Of a stretch of DNA of 64,000 nucleotides, positions 23,066 to 35,269 are shown one piece after another. The first letter of the stretch is position 1; each line of letters begins with the position of its first letter. The translations under genes and the position numbers were made by a program. This DNA comes from Ceratotherium simum simum. Its lineage: Eukaryota > Chordata > Mammalia > Perissodactyla > Rhinocerotidae. The notes under the pieces are model-generated. The model ran no database searches, was not told the DNA's origin, and saw nothing but the letters and a program-made list of their open reading frames with translations. The DNA is taken from the NCBI RefSeq assembly GCF_000283155.1, contig NW_004454175.1, positions 3,871,082 through 3,935,081 of the forward strand, read 5' to 3'.

Positions 23066-25908
23066 ATTTATTCTCCAATGTTCTTGCTGCCTCCATTGCT
23101 TGCCACCTGCACTGGATTATTTGGATGCAAATCCAAAACATCATATTCTTCCACAAAACAAGGTAATTTTAATAATCTCCTTTCAAAGCTGGGAAGCAGG
23201 AGCTTACTTGTTGTCCTCACAGATTGGTTCTAAGGAAAATGTGATTTTGCTGAAATATGTTTTTATTTTAGGCATGTTGCATAACTGGTCATCAACCCAT
23301 ATTTTATGATTTCTTGTAAGGTGAAACTGAATTTTCACACATTTTATGTATTCACATCCTGAATTTTGGGTTTCTGCAATTTTTTTCCTGACATTTTAAG
23401 ATCTGCTGGGGAGCGGGAAGAGCCACAGATTGATTATAATAAACCAACTCCTTGAATGATGCCGTAGTCTTTATAAAATCGTGGTTAGAACTTGGGATGG
23501 TGCTTCCCATGACTACAAACGTACTTGCAGCTAAGGTGCAAAAGGACAGGTCAGTGGGTGGCCCCTAACGGCTAATTTTCCTGACCCTAGTGCTTTATAG
23601 ATACCACCCAGAACTAGCATACAAAGTGGCTCATTCACTCAGATATCTTCTCTTCCCTTTTGAAGAACCCCTGGCTGTGTGGGGCCTAGATCTCTTCAGG
23701 ATTATTATCGCATCTGGTGTCATGTTTTTCCAGCTGGTGCACTGCTTCTCTGTAGGAGGCTTCTTGATGTTCACCCTCTGCCAGCCTCCTACCTGCTCTC
23801 CGAGGGCTCATCCTATGACCCTACTCTACACAGGGAACCTCTTCAAACCTGAACTCTGATTAAACAGACGGGTTTAAAAGCTGCTTATGGATCATATGGC
23901 TCATCATAAAGTGTTAGAACTGACTATAATTAAAATTTCAGTTACGTGAATTTCAACTCTGTCCACCCTCCCCCATACAAGCAAATCAGAATATTACTCT
24001 TGATCCAGTAGCTTTGGCATTTTTTTTTTTTAAGAAATAAGAAATGAATGTTCTTACAGTCCCTGATATTCAAATGCCTTCAAAACAGAAATGAAAAATT
24101 ATCTAACACTTCAAACACAACATTAGTTTGTCCACAAGCTTAAAACAAGCTGGATCAAGGATATATTTTGAGGACTATATTCAGAGGGTCAGACAATGTC
24201 CTTAAAAAGCCTATTCCCTATAGCAGAATTAGTTGGCCTCCTAATGACCATTCTCACATTCCTGCCTTGCAGTCTGGCTCTGAGTGATATTCTATGCAGG
24301 GCTGTATTTTGGGGTGTGTTTTCCACTTTGGCTTCTCCTAGGGGCACCTCCTGGCATTCACCTTGGCTGTCTTCCCATGACTTTGTCTCTGGGCTCATGG
24401 ATTGATTTTGTTGCTCATTTTATTGACCTTGAATGCCTTCTTTTCTCACCTCTCTCTAGCACTGCATTATATTGACCCAAGTTGAAAAAACAGAAGAGAA
24501 AAAAGTTTAAAAGAAAGAAAAAATAGGAAGGAGGGAGTGTGTTAAAAAAATAGGGAAAAAAGTAAGAAGAGCATGAAGAAGCTACCATATATCTTTGCTT
24601 GAAAATATACTCATTTAATATATTAACATTTAAAAAAGTAAATTTCAAAAACAGATATTGCTCCTTTAAATAAATTTAGGGGTGCAGTGGGCACACTGCA
24701 TGGGTGGTTAATGGGTCATTTTAAACATTTGATTCAAAGTAGCTTTCATACCTGTTTAGGCTCCAAGGAGATGTGATTGTTGGTAGTGGGAGGTAGTGCC
24801 ATGGTTCAGTTAGACTAGCGAGAAAACTTCTTTGACTATAGTGGATAGGATGGGACGACCATTAGAGGTGTATGTACCCCTAATAAACTCACACTAGCTT
24901 TCTTACAGCGTAACCTAAGCCAGTAGGGAGCAAAGTCAGCTTCCCCTTTCAGAAAAGAAAATAATGGGAAATGGTGAGTAGAGACAGAGCTGAGGGCCAC
25001 TTGGGCGAGTTAAGCAGGCAAACTACTTCCTCTGTAAGTTCTCTTGAGTATAGATTAGGGATTCCTGAAAGAGTCTACAGTCCTGAAGCAGCCAAAGGCA
25101 CATTTAGCAAGAGCTGAGTATAGGCCTCTGGAGACTAATGACTTTTGCCACAACAGCCTCAAATCTGGCTCTCTTTGGGGTTCTGGAGGAGTCTTAGTGC
25201 ACTCAAAGACTTACTTCATCTTTTTACCCCCAAAGAATACTTTTGATCAATGGGAAAAACCAATTCCCATCATACCTAAATTAGGACAGAAAAGACTTGC
25301 CTTTGAAAATATCACTTGCTCCTGGGTGCTTGATCACTGTTGGCCACAACACAGAAATGGGCTGACAAGGAGGGATAAGAAACCTGGAGGTATGAAAGGC
25401 CAAATGCTAGGTAGGATCTGTGAAAAACAATTTCCAAATTATGATCACCACAGTATCAAAAAAAACTCACCTAGGGAACAACTGGCCCAGGAGATCCTTT
25501 TAACTATTTACCACTGATTTAAATACAATGATAAAAATAACTTTGTAAGCCTAAAATGGGAGTGAGCCTGATTTTATAAAGTAACCTAAATCACGTTATA
25601 TCAAAAAAGTCAAACTAAATTTAGCTACCCCATTTACAAGAATTGTTTCTGTTCATACATGAATTGGATTTGGAAATTTGATTTTAAAGTGTAGGAATCA
25701 CTTTCAAAATGTGATTGTGTGAAATTAAAAATATACATTTCATATAGAATGTAACAAAATATGAAATTATGCTTTAAATATTTTTGACAACTTTGTTTTA
25801 CCAATAGTGGCATTACATACTACTTGGTGGCGATAGCATTAACTACTTGTAGTCTCCAGTTGTCTAGAGCTCACCCAGCAAATGTTTTAGCAGACATCTG
25901 TAGAAATA
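23066..25908. other. No supported gene
   Basis: The longest open frames are at 23590-23859 (89 codons) and 25197-25517 (106 codons). Neither matches a family I know or has flanking splice or promoter context. A purine-rich patch lies at 24480-24570. Confidence 0.4.
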
Positions 25909-25916
25909 CTTTAGAG

Positions 25917-26450
25917 CAGCAGTTCTCAAGATGTGGTCTGGAAACTCTTATGGGTCCTCGAAACCCTTTCAAGGGGTCAGCAAGGTCAAAACTATTTTCA
26001 TAATCAGACTAAGATGTTATTTGTCTTTTTCACTGTCACTCTCTCATGAGTGTAGAGTGCGGTTTTCCAGTAGTTATGGCATGTGATATCATAACAGATG
26101 GAATTCAGAAGCAGATGAGAATCCAGTTGTCTTCTATTAAGCCAGACAGACATTAAACAGATTTGCAAAAATGTAAAAGAATGCCATTCTTACTTTTTCC
26201 TGGAAAATATAGTTATTTTTAATAAAAATATTTTATTTATATTAATATGTATTAGTTTACCATTATTATTTTAAAATAAATTGATAAATATTTTAAATAT
26301 TTTTCAATTTAAATTTCTAACATGGTATAGGTAGGTAGGTACATATAAATAAAAGCTCTTTAGGGTTCTCAATTTTTAAGACTATAAAGAAGTCCTAGAG
26401 ACCAAAAAGTTTGAGTTTACTTAAAAACTTACAACTTAAAAAGTTTACTG
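25917..26450 (+). mobile_element. hAT-Charlie-like DNA transposon with perfect 8-bp target duplication
   Basis: The left end CAGCAGTTCTCAAG is a typical hAT-Charlie terminus. The body has 'GGTCAGCAAGGTCAAAACTATTTTCATAAT', 'GTGTAGAGTGCGGTTTTCCAG', 'CTTCTATTAAGCCAGACAGACATT' and 'AAAGCTCTTTAGGGTTCTC'. The right part reads 'AGACCAAAAAGTTTGAG', then an extra 30-odd bases, ending ACTG. CTTTAGAG flanks it exactly at 25909-25916 and 26451-26458, the 8-bp duplication expected of hAT. It has no transposase gene. The family name was not determined. Confidence 0.85.
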
Positions 26451-26516
26451 CTTTAGAGTATTAACTGACAAATATGAAATCTTGATTTTACACGTTTCAA
26501 AGAAAATAATTATTTT

Positions 26517-26762
26517 CTTTTTGGTGAGGAAGATTGCCCCTGAGCTAACATCTGTTGCCAATCTTCCTCTTTTTGCTTGAGGAAGATTGTCCCTGAGCTA
26601 ACATCTGTGCTAATCTTCCTCTATTTTTTTTTGTATATGGGACGCCGCCACAGCATGGCTTGATGAGCGGTGTGTAGGCCTGTGCCTCGGATCCGAACCC
26701 ACGAACCCTGGGCCACCAAAGGAGAATGCGTGAACTTAACCACGACACCACAGGGCTGCCCC
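26517..26762 (-). repeat. ERE-type SINE with perfect 17-bp target duplication
   Basis: A minus-strand element with two tail units. It is flanked by AAGAAAATAATTATTTT at 26500-26516 and 26763-26779. The two overlapping open frames on the minus strand are SINE sequence, not genes. Confidence 0.96.
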
Positions 26763-26779
26763 AAGAAAATAATTATTTT

Positions 26780-27284
26780 AAAGTGACTTTTGACTTTGGT
26801 TTCCAAAATGCTTGCACATTTATCATTTTATAATATATCTGAGAAGTAGGCAGGCCAGAAACTATTCCTATCCAAAATGTGAAGAAATCAAGAAACAAAG
26901 AAGTTTAGATTGCATAGTAAGTTAGTAGCAGAGTGGTAAGAGAACATAAAGTACTTTCAACTCTACAGCAATGACTTGGCTACTTTAAGTCTGCTTCTCC
27001 TTACCCTATATAGTGTGATTGTGACATCCTGAAATAGAATAGTATTGCAACAGAACATGCAACCACCTGTAGCTACTTTCACATTAAACATCTTCACTTC
27101 CTGAGCTAACTCAGTGCCCTTTATTGGAGAAGACAGCTAACCACAGTTCAATGGTTTCCTGTCATTCAAAAACATTAACTTCTTTTGTAGGAGTTCTTTA
27201 GATTTTCATCATTTGCTGGGACAGCTTCTTTTTACAACTGCCAACAGGTTCTCAGGCATACCTGATAGACTGACTTCCACTTTA
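26780..27284. other. No recognisable gene or repeat
   Basis: Ordinary non-coding DNA. Confidence 0.4.
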
Positions 27285-27440
27285 GAATGAATTCCAAAGT
27301 AGTGGTCTTTCCAGCCTTGTCATGCTAATTCCCCACTCAAAAACTTAAAATAGTCCCCACCAGATCAAGTGTTTACCCTTCTGCTAAGTTTTCAAAGCTC
27401 CCATGATTTGGTCTCACATTACCCACTCAATCCTATTTCC
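27285..27440 (+). repeat. Possible L2 fragment (sense)
   Basis: 'CATGCTAATTCCCCACTCAAAAACTTAAAATAGTCCCCACC' and 'TTTTCAAAGCTCCCATGATTTGGTCTC' follow the L2 text '..CACTCCCCTGCTTAAAAAC..', '..CATGATCTGGCCC..'. Confidence 0.5.
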
Positions 27441-27524
27441 TTTCCCTCTAACATGGATTATCAGCCTCATTCCCACTTCCATAATAGCATTTTTAATTTA
27501 CTATATTTTTACTTTAATACCCCT

Positions 27525-27690
27525 GGGAAACAGTCATTGCTATCCCAATTTATAGAAAAGGTGCCAAGGCCAGAGATATCAATGTGTCAAGCTCAAGACA
27601 ACACATCTGGTCAATGGTACAGCCAATATTCGAACCCAAGTCTGTCTGGCAATGAGGCTAGTGCTCTTAGCCATTATAAGAAATATATTA
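27525..27690 (-). repeat. MIR SINE
   Basis: It ends with 'ATTCGAACCCAAGTCTGTCTGGC' and 'GTGCTCTTAGCCATTAT', the reverse complement of the MIR 5' end. Confidence 0.72.
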
Positions 27691-27985
27691 CAAGTAAGTC
27701 AATTAAATTTAAATGGGCTAAATGACCCAAGATTTTATGCTCAGACTGCTTAAAAAATACCTAAATGCTGTTTACAAGAGATACATCTAAAATATACGGA
27801 TACAGAAAGATTGAAAGTTATAGGATAGGACCATACACACACACATACACACACAAGCTGGTATAGCTAAACTTTAAGACAAAGATCATTATTAGAAACA
27901 GAGGGATATTTGATAACTACAAAAGGTTCAATTCATCAGGAAAATATAATAATTTTGACATATTTAATATGTAGCTTCAAAGTAT

Positions 27986-28378
27986 TTTGTCGTTATGTTA
28001 GTGCCCTCAAGTCGATTCCAACTCCTAGCAACACTGTGTATAGCAGAGTGGAACCCTGCCGGGTCTTTTTTGCTATCTTCTCACCTTCCGGCACTATATC
28101 AGACAATGCTCCATTGCTATTCATAGTGTCTTCATGGCCAATTTTTTCAGAAGTGGGTGGCCAGGTCCTTCTTCCTAGTCTGTCTTAGTCTGGAAGCTCT
28201 GCTGAAACCTGCCCACCATGGGTGACCCTGCTTGGATTTGAAGTACCCATGGCATAGCCTCTAGCATCACGGCAACATGCAGCTACCACAGTACGACAAC
28301 TGACAGATGGATGGTGTGGTTCCCTGACCACGGGGGTGAGAGCACTAACTCTTAACCATTAGACCACCAGGGCCGGCT
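27986..28378 (-). mobile_element. Composite SINE: ERE-like tRNA head with RTE-like tail
   Basis: Read on the minus strand, it starts GCCGGCCCTGGTGGTCTAATGGTTAAGAG, a tRNA-like ERE head, and shares 'GAACCACACCATCCATCTGTCAGTTG' with the SINE at 2225. Its 3' end is different: 'GTTCCACTCTGCTATACACAGTG' then 'GGAGTTGGAATCGACTTGAGGGCACTAACA'. That resembles the 3' end of RTE-clade LINEs and their SINEs. It is flanked by TAGCTTCAAAGTAT at 27972-27985 and TAGCTTCAGTGTAT at 28379-28392 (12 of 14). The full length is about 393 bp. An open frame of 92 codons on the + strand is spurious. Confidence 0.82.
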
Positions 28379-29691
28379 TAGCTTCAGTGTATAGAAAGCA
28401 AAAATTAGCAGTACACTAATAGATAGACAAATAGATACATCCATAATAATAGTGGGAGATTTTAACATACTTCAATAACTGATAAAATAAGTAGACAAAA
28501 TATCAGCTAGGATGTAAAAGATTTGAACAACACAACCATTAGGTCCAATTTGTATCTGGGGAACAAATGTACATCAAAACAAGAGAGAATACTTATCCTT
28601 TTCAAATACAAATGGATACTATATGGAACTGAATAATAATGAAAACACTGTTATCAAAACTTGACTGAAGTTAATTGCTTAAAGAGAAATTTATAGTCCT
28701 AGACACATATATCAGAAAATACAAACAAAAAAGGCTGAAAAATCAATAAGCTAAGTATTCATTTCAAGAAATTAGAAAAAAGAAAAGTAGAAGATAAGAA
28801 ATAATAAGGAATATCATTTTGTTAATGAATGAATTAATAAAAAAAGAAATTAATATAAAAAGAAAGCATACATATAACAGGATCAACAAAGTCAAAAGTT
28901 GGTCTTTTAAAAAAGTAATAAAATTGATAAATGCCTGGCAAACTGATTAAAAAAAGAGAGAGATAGCAAAAAAACCAATGCTGTGAATGAAAATTGGGAT
29001 ATTACCAAAGACCCTATAGACATTAAAATGATAATAGAAGATACTATGTAAAACTTTATGTCAATAAATTTGAAAATATAAATGAAGCAGATAATTTGCT
29101 AGAAAAACACTGTCAAAAACTGAAACAAGTAGAAACGGAAAATCTGAATAGCATTAAACTATTTAATCTGTAAATAAAAACCTTCTCATAAAGAAAACTC
29201 TAGGTTTAGATCATTTCTCTGGTGAATTCTAACAAACATTTAAGGAAAAAATAATGATCAATCTTACACAAATTCTTCCTGAGACTAGAAAACAAAGGAG
29301 TACTCACTAGCTTGTTTCATGAGGTCAGCAAAACCTGACATGCTCCTATTAGAAAAAGGAAAATAATAGATAAACCTTACTTATAAACATAGAATAAAAT
29401 GTTAAAAAAATTTTTAATACTTTGTATTCAGTAGTATATAAAAAGGCCAAACCATCACAACCAGGTTGGGTTTATGCCAGCATTGCAAGGTTAGTTGAAC
29501 AGTGGAAAACCAATCAATGTAATTTACCATAGTTACAGAATAAAAGAGAAAAATCACATGATCATCTCAACAGCTGCAGAAAAACCATCTGATAAAACTC
29601 AAAATCCATTCACGATAAAAACTCTCAGCAAACTAGGATTAGAAGGGGACTTCCTTAATCTGCTAAAAGGTTTGTTAAAAAAACAACAGGG

Positions 29692-29970
29692 GCTGGCCGG
29701 GTGGCGTAGTGGTTGAGCTCACGAGCTCCACTTCAGCGGCCTGGGGTTCACTGGTTCTGATCCTGGGCACGGACATACACACTGCTCATCAAGCCATGCT
29801 GGTGGCAGCATCCCATATACAAAATGGAGGAAGAATGGCACAGATGTTAGCTCAGGGACAGTCTTCCTCAAGGAAAAAAAAAAACAAAACAGGAAGATTG
29901 GCAATAGATGTTAGCTCAGGGCCAATCTTCCTCACACAAAAAAAAAACAAAAACAAAAACAAAAAAAACC
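29692..29970 (+). repeat. ERE-type SINE
   Basis: The head GGGGCTGGCCGGGTGGCGTAGTGG is followed by two 'GATGTTAGCTCAGGG' tail units separated by an A-rich linker and ending in a (AAAAAC)n tail. AAACAACA-like sequence occurs on both sides. It is nested in the sense L1. Open frames on both strands here are SINE-derived. Confidence 0.9.
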
Positions 29971-30717
29971 CACAACAATGGTGAAACCCCTTCAAACAAT
30001 GGTGAAATGCTGAGAGATTTCCCTTTGAAATCAGAAACAAGATAAGAGTTTACACTTATCTTGTACACTTATACCACTATTACAACTTCTATTCAACATT
30101 GTACTGGAGGTCTTAGCCAGCTGAGTAAGGCAAAAGAAATACAAGGTATAAGGATTGGAAAGGAAGAAACCAACTGTTATTATTCACAAATGATATAATT
30201 GTATGCAGAAGATCTAAAAGAATATACGATAGTTAAGACAGTGTGACACTGGCATAAGGTAGATAAATAGACCAATGAAATAGAAGACAGAGGCTAGAAA
30301 TAAACTAATGCTCTATGGCCACTTGATTTATAACAAAGGTAGCAATGCAGAACAAGATCTTTTCAACAAATGGTGCTGAGACAACTGGATAGTCATAAGC
30401 AAAAAAAAAGAAACCTGATCTCTACCACACAAACAAAAATCAATTCCAATTGAACTGTAGGTGTAAATGTGAAAGGAAAAACAATAAGGCTTCCAGAAGG
30501 TAACACAGGAGATTTCATCTTCATTACACGTTCACAAATGATGATATCCAAATGGCCAACAAGCATACAAAAAAGGCACTAGCAATCAGGGAAATGCAAA
30601 TTAAAATCACAATAAGATAACAGACTATAATAGCTAAAACTAACTAGATGACAATAACATGTTAGTGCAATGGGAACTCTCATATACTGCCAGGATAGAT
30701 TTTGTACAATCCCTTTG

Positions 30718-30936
30718 TTTTTTTTTTTTTTTTTATAATTTTTTATTTATTTATTTTTCCCCTAAAGCCCCAGTAGATAGTTGTATGTCATAGTTGCACA
30801 TTCTTCTAGTTGCTGTATGTGGGACGCGGCCTCAGCATGGCCAGATAAGCAGTGCGTCGGTGCGCGCCCGGGATCCGAACCCGGGCCGCCAGCATCGGAG
30901 CGCACGCACTTAACCGCTAAGCCAGGGGGCTGGCCC
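30718..30936 (-). repeat. ERE-type SINE, short-tail young form, perfect 15-bp target duplication
   Basis: The minus-strand copy has a long T-run at its left (A-tail) end and GGGGCTGGCCC at its right. It is flanked by TGTACAATCCCTTTG at 30703-30717 and 30937-30951. It is nested in the decayed L1, so it is younger. The 117-codon open frame starting at 30781 combines SINE and L1 and is not a gene. Confidence 0.97.
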
Positions 30937-31555
30937 TGTACAATCCCTTTGGAAAACAGTTTGACATTTCACTATCTATTAAACACATGCATACTCAATG
31001 ACCCAGCAGTTCCACTCTTAAATGGGTACTTAACAGAAATTCATCTACATGTCCACCTAGAGACATATGCAAGACTGTTCATAGCAACCTTATTCACAAG
31101 AGTCCCAAATTGGAAACAACTCGAACGCCATTAATTGTAGAATAGATAAACTCTGGTATAAGCATTCAATGGAATATTATACAGCAAAGAAAATGAATGC
31201 ACTACTACTATATACAGCAATATGGATGAATCTCATAAACAAAAGAACATAAGATGATTCCACTTACATAAATGCAAAAAAACAGGGAGGGGATACATGC
31301 TTAATTGTTAAAATCATAAAGAAAATCAATGAAATGAGTATCATACAACTCAGTACAGTGGTTACCTTAGGCAGGTAGGGAGGGTGAAGTGATTGGGAGA
31401 GGGTATAAGGGGAACTTCTGGTGTGCTGGCAATGTTCTATTTCTCAACCTAGATGGAAGTTACATGGGTGTTTGATTTGTGGTAATTTATGCTTGGTTCA
31501 CTTTTCTGTGTTATATTTCATAATAAAAAATATATAAAAATGCAAGAATTCCTTT

Positions 31556-33324
31556 ATTCAGGGATCTTCAGAGCTCTGAAGATAAGTAATGAAAATCAGT
31601 GCAGTAAAGAAATTTGGTGCATGCCTCAGGAGTTAATTTATCCCATTTAGACTTTTTTGTGCCTCATATTAGAAGAGATGTAGTAAATGCAAATAAAGGC
31701 CACTCCATTTAAAATTCCACATGTCATGGATGCACCCCTTGTTTCTGGGCATGTGGTCTGTTCTCCATTGGGATCCAGGTTATTAAGGGCCAAGTGTTCC
31801 AGGACTCAGAAGGAACAGGTTTGTTGAGATGGCCTTTCTGAATGTGATATTTACTGAGGTTTTGCTTTTGGTGGGAATGACAGGCATCTCAAAGGACCAG
31901 GCTTTGTGTGAAACATTCGTTCCTCTTAGGTAGGATGAAATAAATTTCAGGGCACTCTGCTTGGGCTTTGCTCTTGTAAGGGATAAGGTAGGAAACCCTT
32001 TACCAAGGTCACCTACGTCACACTTATTCCACCCAATAGTATCACACAGTTTTTTTCCACATATATCCTAACTCCTAATTAGCCTGATTATACCATGAAG
32101 ATGAAGCATTGGCTTAAATACTTTTGCATCTCATAGCACACAGTAATGAATTAGGTACACAATAGGCTCTCAACAAATGCTTTACTGCCTATATATACTT
32201 CATTACTGTACACATATTTGAAATAGATATAATCAGTAATTTTTCCACTGGTACATAATTTTGGTTTACATCAAGCTTTTCATCACCCAGGAGAAAAGGG
32301 TTTTGTTATTCTGTTGATGGTTGCAAAATTTATAAATTTTGCCTCCTGAGAGTTGGCAAGAAGCATGTCCATACCTCAATTTGGACAAGACTGAAGAAGT
32401 CAGTTAATGACATTTACATTTACAGCATGCTAGTAGTGTTAGATTGAGCTCTCTGGGAGTCAAGAAAAAATTAACAGACCTGTCTCATTCCAAAAAGATT
32501 CTGAGGAAGTTGTTGCTTATATGGCATTTTGGCAAGAAATCTGTGAATTTTACGATTGCAAGCAAACGTGGTAGTTGATGTTTTAATGCTGTTCTAGTAA
32601 CATCTAGAAAGGGTGTGAGACGTTCAAAGACTAGAGTTGCTGACCTCTCAAACTTGAGGAGCCTTTCTCCTCAGAGCACTCAGCAATTTACTCCTCCTCT
32701 TTGTCCCATTTCTTCACTTAGTCCATTTGAAATAGCCAATGGCTTCCCCTAGGAAGAGTACAATGGTTAGAACCAGCAGCTAAACAGGAGTCAGACTCAG
32801 TGATTCTAGAGCTAGACTGGATATTTAATGCTGAATATCCCTTAAAATCTGCAGATCTGGCATACAAATCAAGTCCTCCTCACTCTTGCCTGAATTTTCT
32901 CAGAACTATTAAATAGTTCTTTGGTATTAGTCAAATAACTCCTGGAAGGTCTGAACCCTTTCACAGAGCCTGTGTTAGAAAGAAGGCGGTTATTCAGAAA
33001 GGAGGTGGTTATTCAGAAAGGAGCTGACTTCATTGGGCTTGGAATGCTTATGGCAACTCTTTTTCTTGCCATTCCCAAGACTTATTTTTGAATTCTACAT
33101 TATGCAAAAAGGGACTTTACTTCTGATGATGAGGTCTGCAAGGTGGCTTATAAAAGCCTATCCAATCCACTGGCTGAAAATGGTTGTGAAGCACTGTCCT
33201 ATGAGCTCCCCCTAATTTCACCAAGTGCCATTCTCCAGAAATGAAGTCAATCTGTAGATAAATGAGAAGTCTTAAGAACAGCTGTTGGGTACGGTAAGGA
33301 AGGGCACAGCATCTAGTAACGAAT
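31556..33324. other. No supported gene; small tandem duplication and a MIR/L2 tail
   Basis: 'AATAGGCTCTCAACAAATGC' near 32161 is a MIR/L2-like tail. A 19-bp tandem duplication lies at 32985-33022: GGCGGTTATTCAGAAAGGA then GGTGGTTATTCAGAAAGGA. Nothing else is recognisable. Confidence 0.45.
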
Positions 33325-33500
33325 GGAAAAAGAACCTAGGTTGCAACTCGGTTTTAGCATTTACTAGCTGCATGCCCTTGGGGAAGTTAGTGTCTCTGAG
33401 CCTCAGTTTTTTCATCTGTAAAATGGAGATTACTTACTTGAGATCTAGCTTTAAGTAAGTACGGTGCCCGGAACAAAGTAGGCGATGAGAATATGACAGC
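33325..33500 (+). repeat. MIR SINE just upstream of the AGPS CpG island
   Basis: 'TTTACTAGCTGCATGCCCTTGGGGAAGTTAG', then 'GAGCCTCAGTTTTTTCATCTGTAAAATGGAGATTAC' and 'GGTGCCCGGAACAAAGTAGGCG', all in MIR order. Confidence 0.9.
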
Positions 33501-33857
33501 TATTTGCTCTAATGGTTACAACCAACGAGTCAGTTTTGAGTAACTCTAGTGACCCGGCAGGAAGGGGAGCAGAGGGGAGGCAGCAGGAGCTCATTAAGGG
33601 AAAGGATGGCGCTTGTTCGGTTGTCAGGTCCAGCAGCACCGCCCATGCCTCCTGCACCGTCTTCCAGAGGCTCAGACCACACCCGAGGACACCACCCACG
33701 GTCCTAGGGCACCTCGGGGGCGCTTGTGGTGTGGCTCCCAGTCCAGCCCGGGCCGGGCTGGGCCAATCCAGGGACAGGTCAAACTCACCTGCTTGGCAGG
33801 TGCGCGCCGCCCGAGGCGTGACCGCGGAGGGCGGGGCCCGCGGTGGGCGGGAGCTGA

Positions 33858-34262
<405 letters not shown>

Positions 34263-34330
34263 TGAGTAGCGGCTCTGTGGAGCGAGCTGGAGGCGAGGGA
34301 CCAGGCGAGGCCTGTGCTGCGGGAGGGCAC

Positions 34331-35064
34331 AGGCGAGGTGGGAAAGGAGGTGATATGGGGAGGGGGGTGCGGAAGGCATCCCGGTCCCTGAAAGTGCGGA
34401 CCCATCTCTCTTTCCGGAGAAAAGACCCTGGACTCTGTCAGGAAGGAGGCGGGATGGAATGGTGGAGTTTGGTCACTATTGGAGAGTGATAGACCTGAAG
34501 CACTCTTATTGGGGAAGTCTTTATGGGGACTCTTTTCTTGGATTCTTAATGCCAGGAATTCATTCTCTACCTTGAATTAATACTTTGGGGGCTAAGGGCT
34601 TGGAATGGATAGAAGGATAGACTTATGATCCTCCGAGGAGATTTAAGTTTGTACTAGATGATCATAGAGATCTCTTCTAATTCACATAAGCCTGGGAGCG
34701 AGGAGAAGTGGTGGTACCTGGAAGAAGATGCTGACTGGTTTCTGTGGGGCACGATTCCATTTTCTCAGGGGCATGTTCTTTGACTTTGAGGGAGGAAACC
34801 GATGGGTGAGCAAGAAGCAATAAAGTGCCCACACTAGTTAGTGAGTTAGGATGTGGTGGCAGCTACTGAGCTGTGGTGTAACCAGAAGCTGAAAGACCCT
34901 TGTCTGTGGGTCAGGAAGTTTGTAAGAGATATTGACTTCCGACTTTTTGGAGAAATCTTAAGCTCTGATGGAAGCTACCAGGAGAAGCTGTTTTCTGAGA
35001 TGTGGCTTTGTCAGCGTGGATAAACTTTGAGAGTGAAAAAAAATGTGTTGCTAATGTTTAATGT
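34331..35064. other. Intron 1 start, no recognisable element
   Basis: GC content falls quickly after the CpG island. No repeats or exons are recognised. Confidence 0.4.
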
Positions 35065-35220
35065 GTACTTTCAGTGTGCTAAATCTATTATTTCTTTTAC
35101 TCCTCCCCAAACTATAAGGTAGGTGCAGTTATCTCCCATTTTACAGGTAAAGAAATGAAAAAGATTTAGAAGCCTGCTGCGGGCTTGGCAGGTATACTAT
35201 GTGGCAGATTAGAATTTAAA
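35065..35220 (-). repeat. MIR SINE
   Basis: 'CCAAACTATAAGGTAGGTGCAGTTATCTCCCATTTTACAGGTAAAGAAATGAAAAAG' is a clear antisense MIR core. Confidence 0.8.
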
Positions 35221-35269
35221 AGCATATCAGATTGACTTTAGGGCCAAGTTCTTAAATTGTACTGCTTCT

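Larger units (their letters stand above)
27691..31555 (+). mobile_element. Decayed sense-strand L1 interrupted by three SINEs
   Basis: L1 ORF2-derived text runs left to right: 'AAATGGGCTAAATGACCCAAGATTTTATG' near 27709, the 'ATAATAGTGGGAGATTTTAACATACTTC' motif near 28450, and an RT-domain segment around 29495-29670 (protein run [12 protein letters not shown] then NPFTIKTLSKLG). A 3' UTR follows, ending 'CACTTTTCTGTGTTATATTTCATAATAAAAA'. The frames are heavily broken, so the element is dead. SINEs nest at 27986-28378, about 29692-29970 and 30718-30936. It also contains a (CA)n-like run near 27833-27853. Confidence 0.8.

Noticed and set aside
23590..23859. 89-codon frame with hydrophobic stretches
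   Set aside because: It has some membrane-like character but no homologue I recognise, no upstream promoter or splice sites, and is of a length expected by chance in 64 kb.
25197..25517. 106-codon frame
   Set aside because: Composition is ordinary; no recognisable motif and no gene context. Kept only as a possibility needing a protein search.
30781..31134. 117-codon frame
   Set aside because: Its first half is an ERE SINE and its second half is L1 sequence.
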